A DNA stretch of 12,684 bases from Xanthomonas cassavae CFBP 4642. Its GTDB lineage: Bacteria > Pseudomonadota > Gammaproteobacteria > Xanthomonadales > Xanthomonadaceae. The stretch is taken from the NCBI RefSeq assembly GCF_000454545.1, contig NZ_CM002139.1:4270948-4283631 (forward strand), written 5' to 3'. The notes under the pieces are model-generated. The model was not told where the DNA came from and did not search any database. It saw nothing but the letters and a program-made list of their open reading frames with translations. This document shows, piece after piece, positions 1 through 7,317 of this stretch. The position numbers and the translations under genes are program-made. The stretch's first letter is position 1. Each line of letters begins with the position of its first letter.

Positions 1-20
1 AAAACGTGCCGAAAACGGCA
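1..20 (-). terminator. Weak hairpin terminator candidate after the effector gene
   Basis: On the minus strand, about 80 bases past the stop of the effector gene, a perfect 5-bp stem (TGCCG/CGGCA, plus-strand arms 7-11 and 16-20) with a 4-base loop is followed by CG and then TTTT. The order stem-then-T-run fits a terminator for minus-strand transcripts only. The stem is short and the T-run is cut by the window edge, so strength cannot be judged. Confidence 0.35.
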
Positions 21-98
21 AAAAACCGGGGGTTTGAGCGCCCTCAGCGCGGCGGATGTGGCGTGTTTCGTTTTCCGGCTGCGTTGATCAGACCATCC

Positions 99-1517
99 TT
101 AGCTCCGGTTCTGTGAGGCGCCAAGGAAGACCGCTTCGACCGTGACGTTCTCCTTTTTGCCAAGGTGGTCCCGAAAGAATTCGGACGTGTCCCGGAACTC
201 CAGACTGGTGCCGTGAAAAGGCTCCCGAATCGTCAGGTAGAAATTTCCTTTTTCTTCCCGTACTTTATCTAGCATAACCACATGGCCTCCCTTGCTGAGA
301 ATGCAAGGCCCCATCTCGTCGATCTTGCTGCTCAGGTCGCGCCACGCCGTCTTCCTGCTTTCATGCGGCCCCAACAACCCGCTCTTGTAATTAATCCTGT
401 GCGTGACTATTTGGGAGGTTCTGCCGGTTCGCGACTGTAATGACTCCATAATTTCCAACATTTCCCGACGAAATCCAAGGCGGCTCGCTTTATACTTGTC
501 ATCGATCGATACGGCGCCGTGATCCAATAGCATCATGAGTTCGCAGGCGTGGGTGCAGTCCTTGAAACCTAGCTGCGGCACCATAAATCGACCGCCTGGC
601 AGCGGGTAGGCCTTAAATTGGCCGATCTGGATGGGGCTAATGGAATATCCATCCGCAACGAAAGAGGCGTGCTTGCGGTCCGCAGAAGGCTCGATGCTGC
701 CAAAACGGTGGGTGACCCGGTCTGAAGGAATGTCATAGATCAAGCCCTGCGCCACTTGGTCAACATAGTGACTGCTTGTTCCTTTCGAAGGGGGATAACG
801 TCGGATGCGTCCATCCGAACAGCGCACCATCGGTTCTGCCATCCATTCGCGGGGGCCATCGCTCAGCAGTCTCCCGCGCTGGCCCGCAGTATTGTCCAAT
901 ACTCCAGTCACGCTCTGAATCCGACTCAGAAATCCCCAACCGGACGGGGCGTGAATCGGCCTGTGGGTTTGTGCGCTGTGTACAGGGGACGGGGGAGGCA
1001 GCGATGACGAAGACACCTGGCTTATGTTGCTTCGGCGCTGCCGGCCAGCCGATGACAGCGCGGAGGACGTGCTGCCAGCTATTGCACTTGTTGATTCAGC
1101 TTGCCGTTCGCGCATTGCAAAGGGTGTTTCGTATCCTGGCGATGACCTCGGTTGCGAGCTTCTTGGTTTGGGGAATGACGGGGTGGGGACACGCGCATTC
1201 GTTCCACGCGTGCCGGTAGTCTTGGAACTTGGCGGCTGATTCGTCGCGGCCGATATGATGCGCGAATGGCTGCTCGTTTGAGTCGCGGCGGAAGAAGACT
1301 GATTGATGTGTCCTTGATGAGAATTCAGCCCCAGGCGTTGGGCGGTTCGCGCGGTCAACTGACTCGGACGCGTACTCAGCCCTTCGAAAACTGCTTGCTT
1401 ATTGCGGTGGGACACCGAAGGATGCGTGGAAGATGATTCTGTGGGAGCGCGCGACGCGCTAGAAGATGATTGACTCAAGAACGAGTCGCTGCTTCCGTTT
1501 TTAATTCTATTGGACAT
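99..1517 (-). CDS. Candidate type III effector, papain-like (C39/AvrRpt2-type) cysteine protease domain
   Basis: The 472-residue product has no signal peptide or membrane segment. Residues 1 to about 190 are low-complexity, very rich in Ser, Thr, Pro, Gln and basic residues, as in N-terminal type III secretion/translocation regions. Residues about 190-310 are a less biased linker of unknown role. The C-terminal domain has Q315-x5-C321 in the context QLGFKDCTHACELMMLL, the same spacing as the oxyanion Gln and nucleophile Cys in C39-like peptidases (Q-x4-DC-x3-C/A). H412 lies in GGHVVMLDKV and E432 in LTIREPFHG, where the family normally has Asp-Pro. This suggests a papain-fold protease or a descendant that cleaves a host or bacterial target; activity is inferred. 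The order Cys-His-acid excludes YopJ/XopJ (His-acid-Cys). I cannot assign it to a named Xop family. The gene is visibly more AT-rich than hrpF, which suggests horizontal gain. The ATG at 1517 is the first in frame; its Shine-Dalgarno sequence is weak (AGG about 14 bases upstream). A PIP-like site lies about 180 bases upstream. Confidence 0.72.
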   Translation of the reverse strand: MSNRIKNGSSDSFLSQSSSSASRAPTESSSTHPSVSHRNKQAVFEGLSTRPSQLTARTAQRLGLNSHQGHINQSSSAATQTSSHSRIISAATNQPPSSKTTGTRGTNARVPTPSFPKPRSSQPRSSPGYETPFAMRERQAESTSAIAGSTSSALSSAGRQRRSNISQVSSSSLPPPSPVHSAQTHRPIHAPSGWGFLSRIQSVTGVLDNTAGQRGRLLSDGPREWMAEPMVRCSDGRIRRYPPSKGTSSHYVDQVAQGLIYDIPSDRVTHRFGSIEPSADRKHASFVADGYSISPIQIGQFKAYPLPGGRFMVPQLGFKDCTHACELMMLLDHGAVSIDDKYKASRLGFRREMLEIMESLQSRTGRTSQIVTHRINYKSGLLGPHESRKTAWRDLSSKIDEMGPCILSKGGHVVMLDKVREEKGNFYLTIREPFHGTSLEFRDTSEFFRDHLGKKENVTVEAVFLGASQNRS

Positions 1518-1654
1518 ATGGTGACAACCTGTTGTGTTTCGAACTCAAGACCGACTTCCGTTCGGTACACAGCCTCCAGACACTCAAATTCAACCTCCAC
1601 AAGACCCGCACTGTTTACCCAGCGTCGTATCTTCGAGTATTCGATAAGCAATTG

Positions 1655-1660
1655 ATCCTG
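1655..1660 (-). promoter_or_regulatory. Possible -10 box (YANNNT) downstream of the PIP-like site
   Basis: The minus strand reads CAGGAT here, which fits the degenerate YANNNT -10 element of HrpX-dependent promoters. The gap from the PIP-like site is 33 bases, one more than the usual 30-32. The motif is loose, so support is only positional. Transcription would start about 130 bases before the effector ATG. Confidence 0.25.
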
Positions 1661-1693
1661 CGCAGAAAAATCACGAACGAAAGTTCGAGAAGG

Positions 1694-1718
1694 CGAACAT
1701 GGAGGGGCACGAGCGTAA
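1694..1718 (-). promoter_or_regulatory. Imperfect PIP box (HrpX-binding site) for the effector gene
   Basis: Read on the minus strand, the sequence is TACGC (1718-1714), 15 bases, TTCGC (1698-1694). The consensus for the plant-inducible promoter box bound by HrpX is TTCGB-N15-TTCGB, so the spacing is exact and there is one mismatch in the distal half. It points toward the effector start 177 bases downstream. Known PIP promoters tolerate some mismatches, but chance occurrence cannot be excluded from sequence alone. Confidence 0.42.
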
Positions 1719-1817
1719 GGAGGCAGCAACAAGCTCCGCGATTGGAGTTCTCTGAGCGGGGCAGGCAGCACATCACGCGCTCCCAAGAAGAGGGTTTAGA
1801 TTTGGGCTGACAAAATT

Positions 1818-2458
1818 TTGGGGGTTGCGGCTTACAGCCCCCATCTGCAGGCGTTCGGCGAAGCGATGCGCACTGCCACCTCGCCCCATCTGGCAAGCGC
1901 ACATGCGAGCGCTCCCAATCCGCTGCATGCCTTGTTGGAAGGATTGGAGGTCGCATCCGCCGCCGCACTGCCGACACTGCGTTGGCGCGCCAACCTGCTG
2001 CCTTGGTCAGCTACCTGGGTGCATTGCATGCAGCCCGACCGCTGGATTGTGTTCCATCACAGGCTGAATTGGACTGGCAGGTAGCTGTCGAGCGAGCTAT
2101 TGCAGTGGATCGACGAGGACATGGATCGCAACTGCGTGGTCTTCGATGCTGCCACCCTGCCACGCATCGCCAAACGTGCCGTAGCGCTACACAGCCACCA
2201 TCAAGCACAAGCATATCGAGGGCCGGGCGCTGTAGTGATGCAGGCAACGCCACCGGAAGGATTGCAGCGTGCCTGGGAGCAACTGCAAATCGGCCGCTGC
2301 ACCGCATCGGCAGCGTTCGATCTACTGCGCACCTACCCGCAGGCCGCGCCAGCGGTACACGCGGAACAGGCGGCACAACTGCAACCGAGCGATCCCTCGC
2401 CGCAGGCAGCTCCACAGCAAAGCAAAACTTGTGATCGTGCCGAAGGAGAATTGACGAC
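1818..2458 (+). pseudogene. Decayed gene of unknown family, several frameshifts
   Basis: No single frame is open, but convincing protein-like pieces follow each other in alternating frames. Frame 3 gives AAYSPHLQAFGEAMRTATSP and ALLEGLEVASAAALPTLR up to about 1980. Frame 2 then gives RQPAALVSYLGALHAARPLD and AELDWQVAVERAIA to about 2100. Frame 3 resumes as LLQWIDEDMDRNCVVFDAAT and on through WEQLQIGRCTASAAFDLLRT to about 2335. A TAG at 2082-2084 also interrupts frame 3. The alternation marks indels in a once continuous Ala/Leu-rich, probably helical protein. I do not recognise the family. No credible start with a ribosome-binding site is seen. It may be the front part of the next entry, since the two run on in the same direction. 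Confidence 0.5.
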
Positions 2459-2990
2459 TGGCAGGAAGAGACCGTGCCGGCATTGGCAAGCGTAGCTCCG
2501 GCTTCCAACTCCAAACTCCAGGCAACAGCGAAAAGTTCGCAGGATCCAGTGAATTCAGACGCATCGCAGGCACGGATCCCGTTCAATATCGCCACAGGCA
2601 AGCAAGAGTCGCTGACGCCCGTCTTCAACAAGCAGGCCAACGACTTGGACGCGCAGCTCGGGGGGAACGTACGCTACAACGCTACGGACGACCGGATTGA
2701 GCAGGTGCAGGACACGCCGTTCCAGGAATCTGTCGCATCGATCAAGGACAAGATTCGGCGCAATGTGCGAGCCAGCATGACGGAGGCATAGGCGAACCAG
2801 AACGTGCGCGATGCGCTGCCCTATGTGCTTCAGTTTCCTTCCGAGGATTTCGTAGCGAAGGTGCTGGCGGCAAATGACGCGCTGCATCCGCAAGGGGTGG
2901 CTTGCGTGAAGCTGAAAAATTACTGTACCTCGGGAGACGGCACCTATAGGGGTATCCTCGGCCAGGCCAGGATAATTTTCGTCGTACCGC
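2435..2990 (+). pseudogene. Decayed gene of unknown family, in-frame stop
   Basis: Frame 2 reads from a TGA at 2432-2434 through DDWQEETVPALASVAPASN (about 2453-2510) and a region containing FNKQANDLDAQLGGNVRY to a TAG at 2789-2791. The same frame continues after the stop with NQNVRDALPYVLQFPSEDFV and ANDALHPQGVACVKL to about 2970. A single C-to-T change (CAG to TAG, Gln) would explain the stop. Protein-like quality fades after about 2990. A GTG at 2474 could start an intact 105-codon ORF, but DDWQEET just before it looks like continuing protein, so I treat it as a fragment. Function unknown. Confidence 0.48.
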
Positions 2991-3273
2991 TATTCCAGCA
3001 GCGATGCTCGATCATTCCAATGTCGCTGCTCTGGCATGCACGAGTTTGTGCTCGACAACGGACGGCGTCCTCGCTCGCGTAACCTCCCTGCCCTGCGATG
3101 CTCCCGTCATGCAGCGTATCGAATGCATCCAACAGGCGTGGCCACTGCTCACCCATCACGTCATGGCAACGCGCAGGTCGCGCCTGACAACGTCGTGCAT
3201 GGCACATAAGAACGTCTAACAAGGCATAGCGAGTAGCAGATCGGGCAGGCTTGAAGGCCGTGGAAAAACCTTA

Positions 3274-3290
3274 GTGTGCCCATGGCACAC
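3274..3290. repeat. Perfect 7-bp inverted repeat
   Basis: GTGTGCC (3274-3280), loop CAT, GGCACAC (3284-3290). No T-run follows on either strand, so it is not a standard intrinsic terminator. It lies in gene-free DNA and its role is unknown. Confidence 0.5.
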
Positions 3291-3402
3291 GCAAATTCCG
3301 AGCACTGCTAGCGCCCGGCTGACGGTGGGCACGGTGGTTTTCGGGTGACCCAGGCTGACAGCGTCGTCCAGCGAGCTGGCCCACCACGTTTGGATGTACC
3401 GT

Positions 3403-3431
3403 CATTGCCGCACTCGCCATTTCCGGCAATG
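3403..3431. repeat. Perfect 8-bp inverted repeat
   Basis: CATTGCCG (3403-3410) and CGGCAATG (3424-3431) with a 13-base loop. No T-run follows. It could be a cruciform or RNA hairpin remnant. No neighbouring gene explains it. Confidence 0.45.
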
Positions 3432-3762
3432 CCAGCGAGTACTCCCGCTGTGGGGAACTTCACCGGGAGACTTACCGGTCGCAAACGCGGCCGGCAAGGC
3501 CCCTTGCGTTGAACGTGGCAGGGTGGAGACCGTCAACCGTCGCAATGCGCGCGCGGGTCACCCTCGCGCCGTGCGCGGTCGACAGACAACGCTATGCCCG
3601 CCTGGTACGTGAAGTAGCAACCGGGCCGAATGTAACACCCTGCTCTGCGCCACCCTGGCTCACACGGGCACTTCCGTAGTGGAAATCATGCCTGGTCGGA
3701 CAATTCGCTGCGGCCACATATCGCACCACGAGCACATGCGCTTGCAGATCAGTTAATCGGCA

Positions 3763-3787
3763 CGCCATGCATCGGGCGATCATGGCG
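3763..3787 (-). terminator. Strong hairpin downstream of hrpF (T-run absent)
   Basis: CGCCATG (3763-3769) pairs with CATGGCG (3781-3787); inside, ATCG (3771-3774) pairs with CGAT (3777-3780), with one bulged C. This makes 11 base pairs in all. It begins 50 bases past the hrpF stop on the transcribed minus strand and could end or protect the hrpF mRNA. The lack of a T-run argues against a simple intrinsic terminator. Confidence 0.35.
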
Positions 3788-3821
3788 AACGCCCGATGTG
3801 CCTCTCATAGCGAACGCCTGA
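3785..3821. repeat. 12-base direct repeat with PIP-like half-sites
   Basis: GCGAACGCCCGA (3785-3796) and GCGAACGCCTGA (3810-3821) differ at one base and start 25 bases apart. On the minus strand they contain TTCGC twice, separated by 20 bases, unlike the 15 needed for a PIP box. The left copy overlaps the right arm of the neighbouring hairpin. Confidence 0.5.
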
Positions 3822-3836
3822 CATAGACAATCGTTA

Positions 3837-6656
3837 TTACCTGCGTCGGCCGCCACGCGAACCCCTGAGATTTCCCTTCATATCCGCCTCGAAGTTGTCT
3901 GCAATGGGCTTGGGGATGCTCATCTTGCCTAGCGGCACTCCGCCAGCGCTTTCCAGATTCTGGCGGATTTCACCCTTTTTCCTCTCCTTGTCCAGTCGCA
4001 CTTCTTCGTAATGCAGGCCTGCCATCACGGGAATCTTCAACATTTCAACAGATTTGCTGATGGAACTCCCTATCACATAGCCTTTTACCGCATCACTGGG
4101 TTTCCCGCCCCTGGCTGCACCTTTGGTTACCCTCCCGGTTGTACCCTTGGTTGCTCCCTCGGTGGTGCCCCGGGTCGTTCCAGCGGTAGCGCTCTTGGTA
4201 GCCCCCTTGGTCGCACTCTCGCTCGCCACCTTGGTGGCGCCTTCGGCGACTCCCTTGGCAGCCCCCTTGGCTGCGAGTCTGGCTGTTGGCCCACCGACGG
4301 CGCCAACCACAGCTCCCGCCATGTTGATGCCGGCCAGTTTCCAAGCGAGTGACATATCGCCACCTTGTAGTGCGGTGTCGATCACCTGTGCTGCCTGCGC
4401 TTCGCTCTCCAGTGCCAACGCTGCGGCATCGGCGACCTCGCCGATCAAGGGGATGCCGTTCAGCGCACTCAGCCCAACAGAAGCCCAGTCCATGATCTTG
4501 CTGTCCCACTTGAGGAACTCGTGCAATCCCTTGCCGAGGGTGCCGACGTCCTTCTTTTTCTTCTTGATCTCCGGTTGGTCGGCCTTGCCCATCAGCATGT
4601 CGGCAGCCGCTTTCTTCTGGCCGGGCGATGTGGCTGCATGCGTGGGTGATTTCTCCACGGTCTTGTTGGCCGCACTCATGTGATCGTGGAACTGCTCGAA
4701 GTCCTTCTGACTGATCTTGCCGGAGTCGACGACATGACCACCGCCGAAGAAACTGTGGGGCTTCTTGTAGCCGGTGATCGAGTTGTTCAGCAGGCCGAAC
4801 AGCAGCGGGTCGTCCAGTAGCTGCCTGGCCGCATCGCGCACGTCCGGATCGGCCTTGTCGTTCTTGGCGATGCTCTGGAGCTTGTCGCGGGTCACCTCCT
4901 TGCCGTCGCCAAAGAACGCGTCGCGATGGCTGTTGATGGTATCCAGCGTCTTCAGCTCCGGCGCGGTGAGATGCACCTCGGATGCGGCCTTTCCGAGGAA
5001 ATCGGGAGTACTCATCGACGCCGAATGTCCTGCCAGCGCCTTCCACTGGTCGGGATGCTCACGAAAGTACTGCGCAGCGGCGATGAGCTGAGGCGGGCAC
5101 TTCGCGGTCTTGCTGTCGCCCTCGACCAGCTGCTTGAACGTGTCCTGATTCAGATCTTTCGGCAGGTAGTCCGAGTAACGATAGAACTCGCGCATCGCGT
5201 CACTTTCGGTCATGACCGTCGGCTGGGTCTTGTCCGGGCTGTCGGATGCCATATAGTTCTGCGTGTACCCCTTGGCTAGCCTGGTGGCGTACTCCGCCAC
5301 CTGCGCATGGCCGGCCGAGAACTTGCTGAGATCGCCGGCCTTGATCTTGCCGCCGCACTTGCCATCGCCCTGCGATCCGATGGCAAAGAACAGACGCGGA
5401 TCCTTCTGCAGTTCCGTCAGTGCCTGCTTCAGGTCCGGCGGTGTGGCCGGATCGTTGATTTTCGCATCCAGGTCAGCCCACGCGACCGGGAGCTTGTCCT
5501 TATGGCGATCAAGCGTGGTGACGATCTCCAGCTCATTCTGGGTGAGCGTCCCGCCATCCCACGTGACCGAAGAGCCGTCCACCGGCGGCGGCAGGTCGCG
5601 CCCCTTCATCTTCTCGGGATTGTAGGTCGCGTTCTTCCCACCCAGCGCCGTCACCTGCGAATGGCGGTCGGAAAAATCGTAGAGGTTGGCGGCAATGAGT
5701 TTTCCGTTGCACTTGCCCTGGTCGTCATGGTGGTGCTTGCCATGTCCCTGCGCCGCCATGGCGAAGAACAGGCCAGGATCCTTCTGCAAGCCCTGCAGGG
5801 CTTTCTTCAGGTCGGGTGGAGTGGCTGGATCGTTGATTCGTTCGTCGAGCTTGGAGAATTCGATTGGTGTCATGTCCCGATGCTGATTAAGCGTGGAGAC
5901 GATCTCAAGCTGGGACGGCGTGAGCGTTCCCCCGTCCCAGGTCACCGATGAACCTTCTGCAGCAGGCGGCGGTGTCGCGCCCTTGATGTTCTTCGGATTG
6001 AACTCGGCATTCTTCCCGCCCAGATCTGCCACCTGTTGATGGTGATCTGCAAAGTCCCACAAATCCTCGGCTTTGATCTTGCCGCCGCATTTGCCATCGC
6101 CCTGCGAGCCGATGGCAAAGAACAGGCGCGGATCTTTCTGCAGGCCTTGCAGCGCGCTCTTCAGATCGGGAGGCGTAGACGGGTCGTTGATTCGCTCGTC
6201 GAGTTTTGCGAACTCAAGCGGCATCTTGTCCTTGTGCTGATTGAGGGTCGAAACGATCTGAAGCTCCGATGCGGTGAGTGTGCCGCCGTCCCAGGTCACC
6301 GATGACCCATCTACTGCAGGCGGCAGCCTGGATCCCTTGATGTCCTTGGCATCGAACGGGATCTGTGGCGTCGGCCAGGATGTGCGTTTGTCGATTGGCT
6401 GGCTGGCCTGCAGGTCGTCAGCCGAAGGCATTGCCCCCCCGGGAACGCTAGCGCATGGTCCATCGTTTTGCAGGTTGCTGTAGAGGGTGGCAATCGCGTT
6501 GTAAATCTGCTGCAGGAACAGGTTGTCCATTGCCAGCAACAGATCGGAATCGCCCATGCCCGAATCGGATCCAGGCGTCTGCGCAGACGCTGCGTCATCC
6601 GTTACAGGCAGGAATGAACCGGTGTTACCCCCGGTCGAGAGTGTAGTGAGCGACAT
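3837..6656 (-). CDS. hrpF: HrpF/NolX-family type III secretion translocon protein
   Basis: This 939-residue protein matches HrpF, the secreted translocator of the Xanthomonas Hrp type III system, which acts at the plant plasma membrane and is needed for effector delivery. The N terminus (MSLTTLSTGGNTGSFLPV) and overall layout fit. Residues 101-212, 219-338 and 346-455 are three tandem repeats, each with SSVTWDGGTLT, a helical NDPxTPPDLK segment, KDPxLFF and a GKI/L element. Two weaker copies follow (about 484-553 and 561-660). Residues 696-702 are a Lys run. Hydrophobic segments at about 728-750 and 772-796 fit the membrane-associating C-terminal part. Residues 797-850 form an Ala/Thr-Lys-Gly tract. 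HrpF of pepper-pathogenic Xanthomonas is about 800 residues with two repeats, so this version is long. The start at 6656 has GAGG about 9 bases upstream. It stands alone: no hrp gene lies on either side here, and the usual downstream partner hpaF is absent. Confidence 0.93.
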   Translation of the reverse strand: MSLTTLSTGGNTGSFLPVTDDAASAQTPGSDSGMGDSDLLLAMDNLFLQQIYNAIATLYSNLQNDGPCASVPGGAMPSADDLQASQPIDKRTSWPTPQIPFDAKDIKGSRLPPAVDGSSVTWDGGTLTASELQIVSTLNQHKDKMPLEFAKLDERINDPSTPPDLKSALQGLQKDPRLFFAIGSQGDGKCGGKIKAEDLWDFADHHQQVADLGGKNAEFNPKNIKGATPPPAAEGSSVTWDGGTLTPSQLEIVSTLNQHRDMTPIEFSKLDERINDPATPPDLKKALQGLQKDPGLFFAMAAQGHGKHHHDDQGKCNGKLIAANLYDFSDRHSQVTALGGKNATYNPEKMKGRDLPPPVDGSSVTWDGGTLTQNELEIVTTLDRHKDKLPVAWADLDAKINDPATPPDLKQALTELQKDPRLFFAIGSQGDGKCGGKIKAGDLSKFSAGHAQVAEYATRLAKGYTQNYMASDSPDKTQPTVMTESDAMREFYRYSDYLPKDLNQDTFKQLVEGDSKTAKCPPQLIAAAQYFREHPDQWKALAGHSASMSTPDFLGKAASEVHLTAPELKTLDTINSHRDAFFGDGKEVTRDKLQSIAKNDKADPDVRDAARQLLDDPLLFGLLNNSITGYKKPHSFFGGGHVVDSGKISQKDFEQFHDHMSAANKTVEKSPTHAATSPGQKKAAADMLMGKADQPEIKKKKKDVGTLGKGLHEFLKWDSKIMDWASVGLSALNGIPLIGEVADAAALALESEAQAAQVIDTALQGGDMSLAWKLAGINMAGAVVGAVGGPTARLAAKGAAKGVAEGATKVASESATKGATKSATAGTTRGTTEGATKGTTGRVTKGAARGGKPSDAVKGYVIGSSISKSVEMLKIPVMAGLHYEEVRLDKERKKGEIRQNLESAGGVPLGKMSIPKPIADNFEADMKGNLRGSRGGRRR
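4107..4268 (-). repeat. Ala/Thr-Lys-Gly tetrapeptide repeat tract in hrpF
   Basis: Codons for residues 797-850 encode roughly a dozen variants of a four-residue unit (ATKG, TTRG, TTEG, AAKG and similar). The DNA shows a matching degenerate 12-base periodicity. The tract sits between the hydrophobic segments and the last C-terminal domain. Such low-complexity repeats can expand or contract by slippage. Confidence 0.75.
5292..6356 (-). repeat. Three tandem coding repeats within hrpF
   Basis: Units lie at 6021-6356 (R1), 5643-6002 (R2) and 5292-5621 (R3). R1 and R3 share a nearly identical DNA block: 6073-6142 and 5341-5410 match at 66 of 70 bases. R2 differs there and carries a His/Asp-rich insertion (GHGKHHHDDQGK). 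Elsewhere R1 and R2 are more alike (STLNQH, LDERINDP) while R3 diverges, so the units look mosaic. Confidence 0.85.
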
Positions 6657-7302
6657 GTATGCGGCCTCGCGGTAACAAAGCAGGACAGAGCAGCTGCATG
6701 TGAGTAGATGACCATACGGTCACACCGGCACGTTTCATGCGGCTGCACAACTGTCGCCACTCCCGGTACGGGGCGCACGCACCGATGAACTATTTTGGCG
6801 AAAAAAGCGCAAGGATGCGCGCGCAGGCAAGGTCCCTACAGGTCAGCGTTGGGAAACGCAGGGTCGTATAGTAGTCATCGTTCCTTTGATGACACCAGGG
6901 CGCGTTATGAACGTAGGCCGATGCGGCGATGAGCGTTGTGATCGTCACGGAACAGCTCCGCAGGCAGCCAACTTTAGCGGCGCGTGCACGGCCAAAGTGC
7001 TAAGATTTCGATGCATCCGGCGGCGACGCGAGATGATCGTCACCGGGGTCTGTCACTGGACCGTGATCCATGTGCTGGTCGGGGCGCTTGTCCGGCATCC
7101 GTCATCAGGCCAGGCGCCTCGCTGAAGTTCGTGGCATTGCTCAGGGTGGCCCATCTGCCGCAACGCCACCACTCCATCAGTCGAAGCAGCGATGCACATG
7201 CTCCTGCAGACCAATATCACCCCGCGCATTCCACGCAGGCCTGACGCGCTCAGGCGCGCACCTACCGACTGACAGTTGCCGGCCACCCTGTAGTGTCCTG
7301 GG
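6657..7302. other. Gene-poor stretch upstream of hrpF
   Basis: No ORF here has recognisable content or translation signals. It should hold the hrpF promoter at its left end. The clustered short ORFs on both strands look like chance reading in G+C-rich DNA. No tRNA or transposase remnant is evident. Confidence 0.5.
6785..6802 (-). promoter_or_regulatory. Possible short-spaced PIP-like element for hrpF
   Basis: The minus strand reads TTCGC (6802-6798), 8 bases, TTCAT (6789-6785), about 130 bases before the hrpF start. A perfect PIP box with 15-base spacing is not found upstream of hrpF. From memory, imperfect PIP boxes with an 8-base spacer have been described for hrpF in related species; this site would need one further mismatch. 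No well-placed -10 box was found. Confidence 0.25.
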
Positions 7303-7317
7303 TCAACCCAGCCGGCA
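7277..7317 (-). terminator. Nested hairpins at the end of map
   Basis: TGCCGGC (7277-7283) pairs with GCCGGCA (7311-7317). Inside, CTGGG (7298-7302) pairs with CCCAG (7307-7311) around a 4-base loop that contains part of the map stop codon (7303-7305). The two overlap at one base and could be alternatives. There is no T-run, so a terminator role is only a guess. Confidence 0.25.

Larger units (their letters stand above)
2991..3836. other. Gene-free stretch with inverted and direct repeats
   Basis: Short ORFs exist on both strands, but none has family resemblance, a good ribosome-binding site or consistent codon use, so I call no gene. The stretch holds three perfect inverted repeats (listed separately) and a direct repeat next to the hrpF end. 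No tRNA, transposase fragment or CRISPR-like array is visible. It is probably eroded former coding or island-boundary DNA. Confidence 0.5.

Noticed and set aside
99..1517. Effector as a YopJ/XopJ acetyltransferase or HopX/XopE member
   Set aside because: The catalytic order here is Cys-His-acid with Q-x5-C and EPF, unlike YopJ (His-acid-Cys), and no HopX-like sequence blocks are present.
1475..1786. 103-codon minus-strand ORF overlapping the effector start
   Set aside because: Out of frame with the effector, no family features, and it spans the promoter region.
4093..5046. 317-codon minus-strand ORF in another frame of hrpF
   Set aside because: Arg/Gly/Gln-rich out-of-frame translation of well-supported hrpF.
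5307..5951. Plus-strand 214-codon ORF opposite hrpF
   Set aside because: It is the antisense of the hrpF repeats; its own internal repeats and openness simply mirror them.
6939..7044. GATCGTCACSG repeated twice upstream of hrpF
   Set aside because: Two short copies 95 bases apart in G+C-rich DNA are compatible with chance.
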